Shown: positions 25,597-36,546 of the stretch, one piece after another | Layout: every line of letters begins with the position of its first letter | Position numbering within the stretch: the first letter of the stretch is position 1 | DNA from: Cryomorphaceae bacterium | GTDB lineage: Bacteria > Bacteroidota > Bacteroidia > Flavobacteriales > Flavobacteriaceae | DNA: 41,135 nucleotides | NCBI GenBank assembly: GCA_003331875.1 | Contig: QOQA01000012.1 | Location: 1 to 41,135, forward strand | Direction: 5' to 3' | Position numbers and translations under genes: made by a program | Notes under the pieces: generated by a model | What the model saw: only the letters and a program-made list of their open reading frames with translations | Databases searched by the model: none | Told to the model about the DNA's origin: nothing

Positions 25597-26661
25597 TTAT
25601 ATGTAATTTTTAAATTTTCTTATTGTGTCTATTAGTATCTCTACAGAACTAATATCCATGGCGTTATATATAGATGCTCTGTAGCCACCAACAGATCTAT
25701 GACCATTTAATCCTGAAATATTATTTTCAATTAACATTTTATCAAATACATCTTTATTTTTCTCATCATACAGATTGAACGTAACGTTCATTAAACTTCT
25801 ATCATCTACATTTGCAAAACCATTAAAAACATCATCATTGTCAATTTCTTTGTACAATAATTCTGACTTTTTGCGATTTAAACTTTCAACAACATCAATA
25901 CCACCTTTTTTTTCTAACCATTTTAAGCTAAGCATGCATGCATAAACTGAGAAAACCGGGGGTGTGTTGAACATACTGTCTTTGTCAAAATGAATTTGAT
26001 AGTTAAGCATTGAGGGAACTTTTCTACAAATTGATTCTAATATTTCTTTTTTTATAACTACAAGAGTTGCACCAGCTGGTCCAATGTTTTTTTGGGCTCC
26101 GGCATAAATCAGATCAAATTTATTAAAGTTAAGTTTTCTTGAAAAAATATCAGAGCTCATATCAGAAAATAAGGGACAAGGTGATTCAGGAATTTCATGA
26201 AATTGTGTTCCAAAAATGGTATTATTTGTTGTTATATGAGCATAGTCCATATCATCACTAATTGTGTAATGTTTTGGAATGTAATTGAAGTTTTTCTCTT
26301 TGGATGATGCAATTTCAATCACATTTCCAAAGAACTTGGCTTCTTTCATAGCCTTTGTTGACCAAGAACCAGTATCAACATAACCAGCTTTATTATTCAA
26401 AAAATTGTACGCGATCATTAGAAATTGAAGACTTGCTCCCCCTTGAAGAAATAGTGATGTATATTCATCTTCGTCAAGATTGAGTAAATGTAAAGCGATT
26501 TTTCTCGCTTCGTTCATTACACCAACAAACTCTTTGCTTCTGTGAGAAATTTCAAGAATTGATAAATCAATTCCATCAAAATTTAGGATAGATTCAGATG
26601 CTTTATCAAAAACTTCACTCGAAAGTATACTAGGACCTGCGCTAAAATTATGTTTTTTCAT
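25597..26661 (-). CDS. serC: Phosphoserine aminotransferase
   Basis: 354 residues beginning KKHNFSAGPSILSSEV, the SerC hallmark. The PLP lysine is Lys191 in YAGAQKNIGPAG. LEISHRSKEF, FLQGGASLQF and HRSVGGYRASIYNA complete the family pattern. It transfers an amino group from glutamate to 3-phosphohydroxypyruvate, yielding phosphoserine; it may also act in pyridoxal phosphate synthesis. It is directly followed by serA and preceded by a LuxC-type reductase 44 bases upstream. serB is not in the window. Confidence 0.95.
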   Translation of the reverse strand: MKKHNFSAGPSILSSEVFDKASESILNFDGIDLSILEISHRSKEFVGVMNEARKIALHLLNLDEDEYTSLFLQGGASLQFLMIAYNFLNNKAGYVDTGSWSTKAMKEAKFFGNVIEIASSKEKNFNYIPKHYTISDDMDYAHITTNNTIFGTQFHEIPESPCPLFSDMSSDIFSRKLNFNKFDLIYAGAQKNIGPAGATLVVIKKEILESICRKVPSMLNYQIHFDKDSMFNTPPVFSVYACMLSLKWLEKKGGIDVVESLNRKKSELLYKEIDNDDVFNGFANVDDRSLMNVTFNLYDEKNKDVFDKMLIENNISGLNGHRSVGGYRASIYNAMDISSVEILIDTIRKFKNYI

Positions 26662-26705
26662 TTAGGTCATGCAAATTAGTAAAAATATAAAGTATTGTAC
26701 TCTGC

Positions 26706-27749
26706 TTAATCATTAACTTTTAACAAAAAGTCAACAGTATTTATATCATCTGCAAATTCCTGAAGTGAGGGGCTTTGTGTCAAACCGAATTTTGTTGAGT
26801 TTTTAACAAGACCATTACTAACTAAACATTGTAATTGATTTCTATTAGCATTTAATTTTTTCCTTAATTTATCTAAAGATTTGTACTGCTCATAATATAA
26901 CACACTAATTGGTGATCCTAATTTTTCGCTTTCTTTTAGTAATACTAAGCCATTGTCATAAAACTTTTCACTGTTAAGTAGAAATATAGATTTGTTGTAA
27001 GTGTAATTATTCTTGTAAGAATTATTATCAAATATTTTTTTCCATTTTAAGGATGCTCTAAAAATCCCATCTAAATCATAACCCTCAGGAACAAATATTT
27101 TTGAAACGCTTCGACAACCTAAACCATAATATAAAAATACATCCTTCATTAATCTTTCCAAATCTTCCTCACTTTCATTACCGTTAAGAATAGCAACCGA
27201 ATTTCTGTTTTTTCTAATTATTTTGGGATATCTTTTGAAATATTTTTCAAAAAAATGCGTGGAAGTATTATTTCCCGTTGCTATTACAGCGTCAATCTCT
27301 AAATTGACTCTTTCAATAATTGTAAAGCAATTTTTAAATTTTGGTTCCCAACTTATTAATAAATCGAAAATTAATGTGTAGAGTACACTGTCTTTAGACG
27401 ATTTTTTAATTATTGATTTGTGACCACAAATAAAAACGCATAAAAAATCATGAAATCCAACAAGCGGAATATTACCTGCCATAATGATTAAAATATTTTT
27501 TGAACCCTTAAACTTTATCTCAGGCAATAATTTTTTTAAATTTTTTTCATTTAAATGTTTACCCCAATAAACAAAACAATTTTTAATATTTTCAAAATCA
27601 AAAAATGAGTTTTCATGTTTAACTTTTTTAACTTTTATATCTACATTTCTAAAAAAAAGTTCATTGAATTCATTATTATTATTTTCTACATAGTCTAAGA
27701 AAAATCTTCCTAATTTTGTTAATAATTTAATTCTTGTATTAATATTCAT
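26706..27749 (-). CDS. Acyl-CoA reductase, LuxC-like
   Basis: 347 residues of the aldehyde-dehydrogenase superfamily, LuxC branch. Visible elements are LIIMAGNIPLVGFHDFL, AVIATGNNTSTHFFEKYF and the catalytic cysteine Cys212 in YYGLGCRSVSKIFVP. LuxC enzymes reduce activated fatty acids to aldehydes; in Bacteroidota the physiological role is not established. It is divergent from a ferredoxin gene, with 48 bases between the starts, and reads into serC and serA. Co-location with a dicluster ferredoxin suggests the two work together or share regulation. Confidence 0.85.
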   Translation of the reverse strand: MNINTRIKLLTKLGRFFLDYVENNNNEFNELFFRNVDIKVKKVKHENSFFDFENIKNCFVYWGKHLNEKNLKKLLPEIKFKGSKNILIIMAGNIPLVGFHDFLCVFICGHKSIIKKSSKDSVLYTLIFDLLISWEPKFKNCFTIIERVNLEIDAVIATGNNTSTHFFEKYFKRYPKIIRKNRNSVAILNGNESEEDLERLMKDVFLYYGLGCRSVSKIFVPEGYDLDGIFRASLKWKKIFDNNSYKNNYTYNKSIFLLNSEKFYDNGLVLLKESEKLGSPISVLYYEQYKSLDKLRKKLNANRNQLQCLVSNGLVKNSTKFGLTQSPSLQEFADDINTVDFLLKVND

Positions 27750-27779
27750 TGGGAAATTTTAAAAAGTAAAGATATTAGT

Positions 27780-27787
27780 TAATTTTG
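27780..27787 (+). promoter_or_regulatory. Candidate -7 box for the ferredoxin gene
   Basis: TAATTTTG matches TAnnTTTG and ends 10 bases before the ferredoxin ATG at 27798, implying a very short leader. The nearest upstream TTG (27749-27751) is too far for a standard -33 element, so this is a weak call. Confidence 0.3.
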
Positions 27788-27797
27788 TTACAAATTT

Positions 27798-28151
27798 ATG
27801 GCAATAAAAATTACTGATGATTGTATTAATTGTGGTGCTTGTGAACCTGAATGCCCAAATACAGCTATATATGAGGCATCATTTGATTGGAAATATTCTG
27901 ACGGAACCTCACTTAATGGTGATGTGATTTTACCCAATGGGAAGTCAGTTGATTCTGACAAGCATCAAATTCCTGTTTCTGATGAGTATTATTTTATTGT
28001 TACAGATAAATGCACCGAATGTAAAGGATTTCACGATGAGCCTCAGTGTGCAGCTGTATGTCCAGTAGATTGTTGTATCCCTGATGAAAATAATGTCGAA
28101 AGTGAGGATATCCTGTTATCTAAACAAAAATTCATGCATCCAGAGGAATGA
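27798..28151 (+). CDS. 4Fe-4S dicluster ferredoxin
   Basis: 117 residues. The first cluster motif is [12 protein letters not shown] (Cys9, 12, 15, 19); the second is [18 protein letters not shown] (Cys72, 75, 84, 88), with an insertion between its second and third cysteines, as in the Allochromatium-type two-cluster ferredoxins. A roughly 50-residue stretch with [12 protein letters not shown] separates them, longer than in minimal ferredoxins. It is a low-potential electron carrier. It overlaps ychF by four bases (ATGA) and is divergent from the LuxC-like gene. Confidence 0.92.
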   Translation: MAIKITDDCINCGACEPECPNTAIYEASFDWKYSDGTSLNGDVILPNGKSVDSDKHQIPVSDEYYFIVTDKCTECKGFHDEPQCAAVCPVDCCIPDENNVESEDILLSKQKFMHPEE

Positions 28152-29242
28152 AAGCAGGAATTGTTGGGTTACCTAATGTTGGAAAATCGACCTTATTTAA
28201 TTGTCTTACAAACTCAAAAGCACAGAGTGCTAATTTCCCGTTTTGTACAATAGAACCTAATGTTGGAGTTGTAAATATTCCTGATAAAAGGCTAAATAGA
28301 ATTGTGGAGCTAATTGATCCTGAAAAAATCGTTCCTAACACTGTTGATATTGTCGATATTGCTGGATTAGTTAAAGGTGCTAGTAAAGGAGAGGGTTTAG
28401 GTAATCAATTTCTTTCAAACATTAGAGAAACCAATGCTATTATTCATGTATTGCGTTGTTATCAGGATGAAAATATTACTCATGTTGAGGGTAGTGTTGA
28501 CCCTTTGAGGGATAAAGAAATCGTAGATTTTGAATTACAGATTAAGGACATGGAATCATTAGAAAAAAGAAATGAAAAGATAAATAAGTATTTAAAGACT
28601 GGAGGAAATGAATATAAAAAAGAGTTTGAGTTTATTGAAGAGTTAATAAAACACCTTAAAAAGGGCTTATCATTGAGAGATTTGAATATTGACAATGAAT
28701 CTTTTGAAAAATATTTAAAACCACTTTCATTACTTACTCTTAAGCCAGTTTTATACGTATGTAATATTGATGAAAAATTGATAAATAACAACGATCAGTT
28801 GCTAACAAATACAGTAAAGCATTTAGAAAAAGAAAATTCAAAAATCATCGTAATAGCTGCAAAAATAGAGCAGGAAATTAATGAATTAGATAGTTATCAG
28901 GATAGGCAAGTTTTTTTAAATGATTATGGATTAAAAGAGTCGGGTACTAGTCTGTTGATTAATGAAGCTCATAAATTATTGAATTTATCTACTTTTTATA
29001 CAGCTGGGGAAAAAGAAGTCAGGGCATGGACATTTGTAAATGGGTCTAAAGCCCCAAAAGTTGCTGGAGTTATTCATTCTGACTTTGAAAAGGGTTTTAT
29101 AAAGGCTGAAGTAATGAAATTTGATGATTTTGATGAAAATCTTTCCGAGACAAAAGTTAAAGAGGCTGGAAAACTCAAAACAGAAGGAAAAGATTATACT
29201 GTTTGTGATGGTGACATTATTCATTTTAGATTCAACAACTAG
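28148..29242 (+). CDS. ychF: Redox-regulated ATPase YchF (OLA1 family)
   Basis: 364 residues with G1 GLPNVGKST near the N-terminus, the YchF-specific [14 protein letters not shown] (G2 region), G3 [16 protein letters not shown] and NIDE as G4-like motif. The C-terminal TGS-like domain ends [26 protein letters not shown] and [12 protein letters not shown]. It is a conserved P-loop protein that prefers ATP and binds ribosomes in other bacteria. Start codon overlaps the ferredoxin stop (ATGA), indicating translational coupling. Confidence 0.95.
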   Translation: MKAGIVGLPNVGKSTLFNCLTNSKAQSANFPFCTIEPNVGVVNIPDKRLNRIVELIDPEKIVPNTVDIVDIAGLVKGASKGEGLGNQFLSNIRETNAIIHVLRCYQDENITHVEGSVDPLRDKEIVDFELQIKDMESLEKRNEKINKYLKTGGNEYKKEFEFIEELIKHLKKGLSLRDLNIDNESFEKYLKPLSLLTLKPVLYVCNIDEKLINNNDQLLTNTVKHLEKENSKIIVIAAKIEQEINELDSYQDRQVFLNDYGLKESGTSLLINEAHKLLNLSTFYTAGEKEVRAWTFVNGSKAPKVAGVIHSDFEKGFIKAEVMKFDDFDENLSETKVKEAGKLKTEGKDYTVCDGDIIHFRFNN

Positions 29243-29338
29243 ATAAAGATTTCAACATTTCTTATCATATAATTGTTAATTAATTTGTTGTGTAAGGATA
29301 TAAAATAAAACCTTAGTGTTTTATATTTAAACTCTTAA

Positions 29339-31186
29339 ATGCCAAACTCTACATCATACACCGAAGAAAATATCAGATCATTAGACTGGAAAGAGCACAT
29401 ACGAATGCGTCCTGGAATGTATATTGGAAAGTTAGGTGATGGCTCTGCATCTGATGATGGTATTTATATTTTACTCAAAGAAATCATTGATAATTCAATT
29501 GATGAGTTTGTAATGGGAGCTGGTAAAACAATTGAAATTACATTGAAGGATAATATCATTAAAGTTAGAGACTATGGCAGAGGTATTCCACTTGGTAAAG
29601 TGGTTGATGTAGTTTCTAAAATGAATACAGGAGGAAAGTATGATACAAGAGCTTTTAAAAAATCTGTTGGTCTAAATGGAGTTGGAACAAAAGCCGTTAA
29701 TGCACTTTCTTCATCTTTTAGAGTTGAGTCTATCCGAGATGGACAATCAAAGATTGTGAATTTTGAATTAGGTGAAATGATAGATTCACCACCCATTGAA
29801 GAATCAAGTAAAAGAAAAGGAACATTAATTATTTTTCAACCAGATTCATCAATATTTAAAAATTATAAATTCAGAAATGAATATATAGCCAAGATGATTA
29901 AATACTATGTATACCTAAATCCTGGTCTTACAATAATATTTAACGGAGAAAAATTCAGGTCAGAAAATGGATTAAAAGACCTTATCGAAGATAACAATAA
30001 TATTGACGATTTTTTATATCCAGTCATTCATCTACAGGGAGATGATATAGAAATTGCAATAACTCATAATAAAAAACATTATAGTGAAGAGTACTATTCT
30101 TTTGTTAATGGTCAAAATACTAGTCAGGGTGGAACTCACCTTAGTTCCTTTAAAGAAGCAATTGTAAAAACAATAAGAGATTTTTTCAAAAAGAATTATG
30201 ATTCTTCTGATATAAAAAAATCAATAATATCAGCTATAAGTATTAAAGTTATGGAGCCTGTTTTTGAGTCTCAAACAAAAACAAAACTTGGATCAACTGA
30301 GATGGGAGGCAGCTTACCAACGGTACGTTCACATATAATAGATTTTATATCAAAAAATCTAGACAATTTTCTTCATAAGAACTCAAAAGTAGCAGAAGCA
30401 ATTCAAAAAAAGATTATTCAAGCTGAAAAAGAAAGAAAAGAGCTATCAGGTATAAGAAAATTAGCTAGAGAAAGAGCTAAAAAATCAAGTTTACACAATA
30501 AAAAATTGAGGGATTGTAGAGTTCATTTGGGTGATATGAGTAACGAAAGAAGACTGGAGTCAACAATATTTATAACTGAAGGGGATTCTGCTAGTGGTTC
30601 AATAACTAAGTCTAGAGATGTGAATACTCAAGCGGTATTTAGTTTGAGAGGAAAACCGCTTAATTCATATTCAATGACAAAGAAAATTGTATATGAAAAT
30701 GAGGAGTTTAATTTGTTGCAAGCAGCACTAAATATTGAAGAGGGAATAGAAAAATTAAGATACAATAAAATTGTTATTGCAACTGATGCAGATGTTGACG
30801 GGATGCATATCAGGCTATTGATCATAACTTTTTTTCTTCAGTTTTTTCCTGAACTAATTAAGGAAGGTCATCTTTTCATATTACAGACGCCATTGTTCAG
30901 GGTAAGAAATAAAAAGGAAACAGCCTATTGCTATTCAGAAAATGAAAAAAGTGAAGCTTGTGATAAATTAGGTCTAAAAGTTGAAATAACTAGGTTCAAA
31001 GGCTTGGGAGAGATTTCACCAAATGAATTCAAGAATTTTATCGGTGATAGCATAAGGTTAGACCCCGTTATTATAAATAAAGAAACTAGCGTAGAGGATC
31101 TTTTAGCATTTTATATGGGTAAGAACACACCCGATAGACAAAATTTTATAATTGAAAATTTAAAAGTTAGCATAGACTCAGCATGA
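29339..31186 (+). CDS. parE: DNA topoisomerase IV subunit B
   Basis: 615 residues. GHKL ATPase motifs are [24 protein letters not shown] and [14 protein letters not shown]; the TOPRIM domain has EGDSASGSI and [12 protein letters not shown]. The length is in the ParE range and the gene overlaps parC by four bases (ATGA), supporting topoisomerase IV over gyrase B. It supplies ATP-driven strand passage for chromosome decatenation. The 96-base upstream region contains no obvious hairpin and no exact TAnnTTTG box. Confidence 0.93.
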   Translation: MPNSTSYTEENIRSLDWKEHIRMRPGMYIGKLGDGSASDDGIYILLKEIIDNSIDEFVMGAGKTIEITLKDNIIKVRDYGRGIPLGKVVDVVSKMNTGGKYDTRAFKKSVGLNGVGTKAVNALSSSFRVESIRDGQSKIVNFELGEMIDSPPIEESSKRKGTLIIFQPDSSIFKNYKFRNEYIAKMIKYYVYLNPGLTIIFNGEKFRSENGLKDLIEDNNNIDDFLYPVIHLQGDDIEIAITHNKKHYSEEYYSFVNGQNTSQGGTHLSSFKEAIVKTIRDFFKKNYDSSDIKKSIISAISIKVMEPVFESQTKTKLGSTEMGGSLPTVRSHIIDFISKNLDNFLHKNSKVAEAIQKKIIQAEKERKELSGIRKLARERAKKSSLHNKKLRDCRVHLGDMSNERRLESTIFITEGDSASGSITKSRDVNTQAVFSLRGKPLNSYSMTKKIVYENEEFNLLQAALNIEEGIEKLRYNKIVIATDADVDGMHIRLLIITFFLQFFPELIKEGHLFILQTPLFRVRNKKETAYCYSENEKSEACDKLGLKVEITRFKGLGEISPNEFKNFIGDSIRLDPVIINKETSVEDLLAFYMGKNTPDRQNFIIENLKVSIDSA

Positions 31187-33753
31187 TTGAAGAAGAATTT
31201 GAAAAAGATGATTTTTTAGTTCCAATTTCTGGAATGTACAAGGAATGGTTTATTGATTATGCTTCGTACGTAATACTAGAGAGAGCAGTTCCAGCGATTG
31301 AGGATGGTTTAAAACCAGTTCAAAGAAGAATTTTACATTCTATGAAAGATTTGGATGATGGGCGATTTAACAAGGTTGCAAATATTGTTGGACACACAAT
31401 GCAATATCATCCGCATGGTGATGCGAGTATATCAGATGCAATTGTACAGATTGGACAAAAAGATTTACTAATTGATACACAAGGAAATTGGGGCAACATT
31501 TTAACTGGTGATTCTGCAGCAGCATCACGTTATATTGAAGCAAGGCTTTCTCAGTTTGCACTTGATGTTATTTATAGCCCTAAAATCACAAATTGGCAAT
31601 TATCATATGATGGGAGAAGAAAAGAACCAGTAAATTTTCCTTTAAAATTTCCCTTACTTCTGGCTCAAGGTGCTGAAGGAATTGCTGTAGGACTATCAAC
31701 AAAAATACTTCCTCATAATTTTGTTGAACTAATTGATGCATCAATAAAATGCTTGAAGGGAAGAAAGTTTCAATTATATCCCGATTTCCCTACTGAGGGA
31801 GTTATTGATATAACAAGCTATAATGATGGAAAAAGAGGAGGTAGGATCAAAGTTAGAGCAAAAATTAACCAGCTAAATAAAAACACTTTGGTTATAACTC
31901 AAATACCCTACACAACAACAAGCAGCTCTCTTATTGATTCTATATTAAGAGCTAATGATAAGGGAAAAATAAAAGTGAAGAAAATTGAAGATAATACAGC
32001 TTCAAAAGTTGAAATTTTAATTCACCTGCCATCAGGTGTATCCCCTGACAAAACAATAGACGGACTTTTTGCTTTTACTAATTGTGAGGTTTCAATTTCC
32101 CCTTTAGGCTGCATTATTGAAAATAATAAACCACTTTTTACTGGTGTCTCAGATATGCTGATTAAATCAACACTCAATACCAAAGAATTACTCAAAAAAG
32201 AATTAGAAAATAAATTACGGGAATTAAATTTATTGTGGCATTCATCTACGCTTGAAAAAATATTCATTGAAAAAAGAGTTTACAGACTGATTGAAGATAA
32301 AGATTCTTGGGAATCAGTGCTTGATGCAATAAAAGATGGCCTAAACCCTTATTTGAAATTACTGAAACAAGTAGTTTCCAAAGACGATATAATTAAGTTA
32401 ACTGAAATTAAAATTAAAAGGATTTCAAAGTTTGATATTGATAAAGCAGATAAAAAAATAGAACAGATTGAGGATGAAATAAAAAAGACAAATCATGATT
32501 TGGACAATTTAAATGATTTTGCAATCAAATATTTTAAAGATTTAAAATTAAAGTACGGAAAGAATAGAGCTAGAAAAACCGAAATTAAAATTTTTGATGA
32601 TGTTGATGTCAAAAAAGTTGTTGTAAAAAATGCGAGACTTTATGTTAATAGATTGGAGGGTTTTATAGGAACATCGCTTCGTAAAGAAGAATATGTAGAG
32701 GAGTGTTCTGACATTGATGACATTATTGTTTTTACAAAGAAGGGTAATATGATTGTAAGTAGAGTCGAAAACAAGAAGTTCATTGAAAAAGGAATTGAAC
32801 ATGTTGCTGTATTTAAAAAACGAGATTCTAGAACAATCTATAATATGATATACAGAGATGGTAAAACTGGCATAACATATATCAAAAGATTCAATGTGAC
32901 TGGAGCTACAAGAGACAAGGTATATAATTTGACTTCTGAACACCCTAAAACAAATGTTCTTCATTTTACCTCAAATCCTAATGGTGAAGCTGAGACAGTA
33001 ACTATAGTTTTAAGACAGTCGGGCTCAATAAAAAAACTGAAATGGGATTTAGATTTTGCTGATCTATCGATAAAAGGTAGATCCGTTAAGGGAAATATAG
33101 TATCAAAGTATACAGTACAGAAGGTACTTTTTAAAGAACAAGGCTTATCTACTTTGAAACCCAGAAAAATTTGGTTTGATGAAACAGTTCAAAGAATAAA
33201 TGTTGATGACAGAGGTGAATTACTTGGTGAGTTTAAGGCAGACGATGATTTAATTATTTTCCAACAATCTGGTGCATTTAAGATTGTTAAACCTGACCTA
33301 AACATGCATTTTCCTGAAGACATGATAATACTTGAAAAATTAGATAGAGTTAAACCTGTCACAATCATATATAATAATCTAAAAAAGAAAAAATATTTTA
33401 TTAAAAGATTTATTATTGGAGTTACAAAAGGAACACAAAATTACATTGAAAAATCAAAAGATATAATAACAGAAATAGTTTTAACAGACTGGAAACCAAT
33501 GATCGAGATTTTATACAAAAATAAATCTATTGAAAGTAAAAAAATTGATATATCAAGTTATATCGCTGTAAAAGGATTAAAGGCTAAAGGGAACCAACTT
33601 GATCAAAAAGAAATTAAATTGATTAATAAACTTGAACCAATTCCATATCAACCCCCAGTTAATGATTTGAATAACATTGAAGTTGTAGATGAAAAAATTG
33701 ATTTAAACGAAGATACAGATGAAGTAAATAATCAAACTAAACTAGATTTTTAA
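31183..33753 (+). CDS. parC: DNA topoisomerase IV subunit A
   Basis: 856 residues. [27 protein letters not shown] and the catalytic tyrosine Tyr117 in [12 protein letters not shown] define a type IIA subunit A. A coiled-coil-rich region (about 405-465, many K/E/D) is followed by a C-terminal beta-propeller-like domain, less regular than in GyrA and without an obvious GyrA box, which together with the parE neighbour favours ParC. Residue 81, corresponding to the quinolone-contact serine, is Ala. The 3' end overlaps the convergent DUF2007-like gene by four bases. Confidence 0.93.
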   Translation: MIEEEFEKDDFLVPISGMYKEWFIDYASYVILERAVPAIEDGLKPVQRRILHSMKDLDDGRFNKVANIVGHTMQYHPHGDASISDAIVQIGQKDLLIDTQGNWGNILTGDSAAASRYIEARLSQFALDVIYSPKITNWQLSYDGRRKEPVNFPLKFPLLLAQGAEGIAVGLSTKILPHNFVELIDASIKCLKGRKFQLYPDFPTEGVIDITSYNDGKRGGRIKVRAKINQLNKNTLVITQIPYTTTSSSLIDSILRANDKGKIKVKKIEDNTASKVEILIHLPSGVSPDKTIDGLFAFTNCEVSISPLGCIIENNKPLFTGVSDMLIKSTLNTKELLKKELENKLRELNLLWHSSTLEKIFIEKRVYRLIEDKDSWESVLDAIKDGLNPYLKLLKQVVSKDDIIKLTEIKIKRISKFDIDKADKKIEQIEDEIKKTNHDLDNLNDFAIKYFKDLKLKYGKNRARKTEIKIFDDVDVKKVVVKNARLYVNRLEGFIGTSLRKEEYVEECSDIDDIIVFTKKGNMIVSRVENKKFIEKGIEHVAVFKKRDSRTIYNMIYRDGKTGITYIKRFNVTGATRDKVYNLTSEHPKTNVLHFTSNPNGEAETVTIVLRQSGSIKKLKWDLDFADLSIKGRSVKGNIVSKYTVQKVLFKEQGLSTLKPRKIWFDETVQRINVDDRGELLGEFKADDDLIIFQQSGAFKIVKPDLNMHFPEDMIILEKLDRVKPVTIIYNNLKKKKYFIKRFIIGVTKGTQNYIEKSKDIITEIVLTDWKPMIEILYKNKSIESKKIDISSYIAVKGLKAKGNQLDQKEIKLINKLEPIPYQPPVNDLNNIEVVDEKIDLNEDTDEVNNQTKLDF

Positions 33754-33971
33754 TTTTTGCAAATCTTTAAGGCAAGTTCATAATCATTTTCATAAACAAG
33801 TAATCTATGAGTATAAAATAAATTGGTTACACCAAACCCAGCCAAAATTGCAGATTTTTTTTGATTCTGAATTATATATTTTATATTAAAATCTTCAAGG
33901 ATGGTACTGATCTTTTGTGCTTCAACAAAGGATCCTATAAACAACTCTTTTAATTTACTTTTGTAAATCAT
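33750..33971 (-). CDS. DUF2007-like small protein
   Basis: 73 residues: [22 protein letters not shown], then [12 protein letters not shown] and [14 protein letters not shown]. This pattern (a helix that positions a short binding surface, then a beta strand) fits DUF2007, a small putative signalling domain. Its start overlaps the end of lptB by 17 bases, which ties its translation to the LPS-export ATPase. The function is unknown. Confidence 0.65.
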   Translation of the reverse strand: MIYKSKLKELFIGSFVEAQKISTILEDFNIKYIIQNQKKSAILAGFGVTNLFYTHRLLVYENDYELALKICKN

Positions 33972-34704
33972 TATATCTATTTTTTCTAAATATAAAATTT
34001 TGTCCTAAATAGACCTTCCTTACAACTTTGTCTTTCGCCAAATCCTCTGGCTTACCATCTTTCAAAATAGATCCTTCAAACATTAAATATGTTTTGTCAG
34101 TAATCGCTAGTGTTTCTTGAACATTATGATCAGTGATTAAAACTCCAATATTTTTGTTTTTTAGTTGAAAAATTATTTTTTGAATTTCTTCAACCGCAAT
34201 AGGATCAACACCGGCAAAAGGCTCATCAAGAAGTAAGAACTTAGGGTTTGTTGCCAATGCTCTTGCAATCTCTGTCCTTCTTCTTTCACCACCTGAAAGT
34301 AAATCACCTCTGTTTTTTCTGACTTTTTGTAAGCTAAACTCCTCAATCAGTTCCTCAAGTTTTTTATTCTGTTCAATTTTTGACAAACTACCAATTTCTA
34401 AAACTGCTTTAATGTTATCTTCTACACTTAATTTTCTAAAAACTGAAGCTTCTTGGGCTAAATATCCTATCCCAAGTTTTGCCCTTTCAAACATAGGTTT
34501 ATTGGAGATATTATTATCGTCTAATAAGACTGATCCCGAATCTGATTTAATCAAACCAACCATCATATAAAAACATGTTGTTTTTCCTGCTCCATTTGGA
34601 CCCAGTAGTCCTACAATCTCACCTTGCGAAACCTCTATGTTGACATTGTCAACAACCTTTCTGCTTTTGTATTCTTTGATAATATTTGATGTTTTTAAAA
34701 TCAT
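33955..34704 (-). CDS. lptB: LPS export ABC transporter ATP-binding protein LptB
   Basis: 249 residues. Walker [10 protein letters not shown] (35-43), the LptB-typical [21 protein letters not shown], signature [15 protein letters not shown] (from 136), Walker [14 protein letters not shown] (156-168) and H-loop [10 protein letters not shown]. It powers LPS extraction from the inner membrane with LptFG. It follows kpsF and tatC on the same strand, and KpsF makes the arabinose-5-phosphate precursor of Kdo, so the genes share an envelope theme. Confidence 0.94.
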   Translation of the reverse strand: MILKTSNIIKEYKSRKVVDNVNIEVSQGEIVGLLGPNGAGKTTCFYMMVGLIKSDSGSVLLDDNNISNKPMFERAKLGIGYLAQEASVFRKLSVEDNIKAVLEIGSLSKIEQNKKLEELIEEFSLQKVRKNRGDLLSGGERRRTEIARALATNPKFLLLDEPFAGVDPIAVEEIQKIIFQLKNKNIGVLITDHNVQETLAITDKTYLMFEGSILKDGKPEDLAKDKVVRKVYLGQNFIFRKNRYNDLQK

Positions 34705-34730
34705 TTATTTTTTAAAACAAATTTTGAAAT

Positions 34731-35501
34731 TTATATACTTATTTGGTATAAAATTAAAATTGGAATTGCTACAATTATTTGACTAGCAACATCTGGAGGA
34801 GTAATTATTGCAGCAAGAATTAGAACAAAAACCAAAGCATATTTTCTATATTTTACCAAAATTTCAGGGGTTACTAAGCCAACTTTCGTTAAGAAATAAA
34901 TTATTATTGGAAGTTCAAAAATAATACCTGATGAAAGTGCTGAAGCTCTGACCAGTGATATATAACTACTCAAATCAAAATCGTTAAAAACTTCTTGACT
35001 AACAGAGTAATTTCCTAAAAAATTGATTGATAACGGACAAACAACATAGTAGCCAAATGATACTCCTATAAAAAATAATAGACTTGAAATAAAAATAAAC
35101 CCTTTTGCATATTTCTTTTCGTTGCTGTAGAGACCTGGACTTATAAAACTCCAAAATTGGTACAAAACGTAGGGAAATGAAACAACAAATCCTGCTGCGA
35201 TTGATGTCATTATATGAGCTGAAAATTGTCCAGAAACTGTTCTACTTTGAATTCTGAATGGTAATTCCGTTATACAAAAGCTATCATTCAAACCAATTAG
35301 GTTAGAGAATTTACAAAGTAATTTATAAGTAATAAAATTAGGGTCTTTTGGACCAAAAATAATATTGTCAAAAATATAGTCTTTAAATATAAATGCAATT
35401 GAACCAGCAAAAACAATTCCCATTATAGCTCTCAAAATATGCCATCTCAGGTCTTCAAGATGGTCCAAAAAAGACATTTCATTAGGGTCAACAGTCGCCA
35501 T
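34731..35501 (-). CDS. tatC: Twin-arginine translocase subunit TatC
   Basis: 256 residues. MSFLDHLEDLRWHILRAI at the N-terminus holds the conserved glutamate (Glu16) of the signal-peptide site, and the usual six membrane segments follow, with YQFWSFISPGLYSNEKKYA and FELPIIIYFLTKVGLVTPE as family motifs. The protein ends at LYQISI, so the usual cytoplasmic C-terminal tail after the sixth segment is almost absent; the coding frame simply stops there and is not a frameshift visible to me. A 1-base gap follows kpsF. It would export folded proteins; no tatA is in the window. Confidence 0.93.
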   Translation of the reverse strand: MATVDPNEMSFLDHLEDLRWHILRAIMGIVFAGSIAFIFKDYIFDNIIFGPKDPNFITYKLLCKFSNLIGLNDSFCITELPFRIQSRTVSGQFSAHIMTSIAAGFVVSFPYVLYQFWSFISPGLYSNEKKYAKGFIFISSLLFFIGVSFGYYVVCPLSINFLGNYSVSQEVFNDFDLSSYISLVRASALSSGIIFELPIIIYFLTKVGLVTPEILVKYRKYALVFVLILAAIITPPDVASQIIVAIPILILYQISI

Positions 35502-35502
35502 A

Positions 35503-36462
35503 TTATATTCCTGATTTTAAAATTTGATGGATATGAATCATGCCTAAATATTTATTTTTTTTAATAACAATTAATTGAGAAATCTTTTTTGAATTCATTA
35601 ATCTTAAAGCGTCTGTGGCTAAGCACTGATGGTCTACAAAAAGTGGCGGAGTTTTTATTAAAGAATTAATTTTTAAAGATAATGGGTCTTTGTGGTTACT
35701 AAGAATTCTTCTTACATCACCATCAGTAATTATTCCGACTATTTTTTTTTCACTCATAACCACTGTTGCTCCTAACATTTTTGATGAGATTTCATCAATT
35801 GCTTGCTTAAATGTATCATCAATTGAAACCATTGGTTTTAAATCAATATCTAGAATATCTGCGACAGTTAAGGTTAGTTTTTTACCCAACGATCCGGACG
35901 GATGAAACTTTGCAAATGATTTTTCATCAAAATTCTTCAATTTCATCAAAGAAATTGCAATTATATCTCCAACTAGCATCTGTATTATTGAACTTGTAGT
36001 TGGAGCTAAGTTGTGTGGGCAGGCTTCTTTTTCTATTGGAGTATGAATTAGATATTTAGAGTTTTTTCCAAGAAATGAATCTCTATCCGAACTCAATCCA
36101 ACTATATCAATTTTATTTTTTTTCAAATTTTTAACAAGCTCTATAGTTTCTGAGTTATTACCACTTTTGGAGATAATAATTACTGAATCATTAGTTGAAA
36201 TAATACCCATATCGCCATGTAATGCATCAGATCCATGCATAAAAACAGATGGTGATCCTGTAGAATTGAGTGTTGCCGCAATTTTCATTGCAACAATTGC
36301 GCTTTTTCCAATTCCAGTAACTACAATTTTCCCATCTAGTTCGTTTAAATATTCAATCGTCCTAATTATATCATTTGTACTGTTTACATTTAAATTTTCG
36401 ATTGAGCTTTGCTGAATTTTAATTACATCTTGTGCTATTTTTTTTATGTTGATATTGTTCAA
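35503..36462 (-). CDS. kdsD: KpsF/GutQ-family arabinose-5-phosphate isomerase
   Basis: 319 residues. The N-terminal SIS domain has VVTGIGKSAIVAMKIAATL, HGSDALHGDMG and SKSGNNSETIELV. Two CBS domains follow (about 205-265 and 270-319; GIITDGDVRR in the first). The enzyme converts ribulose-5-phosphate to arabinose-5-phosphate for Kdo synthesis. The first gene of a minus-strand operon with tatC, lptB and a DUF2007-like gene. The gene is divergent from recQ, with 84 bases between starts. Confidence 0.92.
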   Translation of the reverse strand: MNNINIKKIAQDVIKIQQSSIENLNVNSTNDIIRTIEYLNELDGKIVVTGIGKSAIVAMKIAATLNSTGSPSVFMHGSDALHGDMGIISTNDSVIIISKSGNNSETIELVKNLKKNKIDIVGLSSDRDSFLGKNSKYLIHTPIEKEACPHNLAPTTSSIIQMLVGDIIAISLMKLKNFDEKSFAKFHPSGSLGKKLTLTVADILDIDLKPMVSIDDTFKQAIDEISSKMLGATVVMSEKKIVGIITDGDVRRILSNHKDPLSLKINSLIKTPPLFVDHQCLATDALRLMNSKKISQLIVIKKNKYLGMIHIHQILKSGI

Positions 36463-36516
36463 AACTTGTTAGAATTATAAATGACTCTGGTTTTTAATTA
36501 GTTTATATTTAATATA

Positions 36517-36534
36517 AAGGTACAAATATACCTT
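36517..36534. promoter_or_regulatory. Inverted repeat overlapping a candidate kdsD -7 box
   Basis: AAGGTA and TACCTT flank a six-base spacer. The minus-strand box TATATTTG (36530-36523, TAnnTTTG) lies inside it, 61 bases upstream of the kdsD ATG, and the recQ ATG is only 12 bases to the right. It could be an operator acting on either gene, but no -33 TTG at standard spacing was found. Confidence 0.3.
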
Positions 36535-36546
36535 ATTTGGCATACA

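Noticed and set aside
31183-33753. Ala81 in ParC at the quinolone-contact serine position (HGDASISD)
   Set aside because: Read as resistance mutation it would be notable, but I recall Ala at this place as the normal residue in Bacteroidota ParC, so it is probably lineage background.
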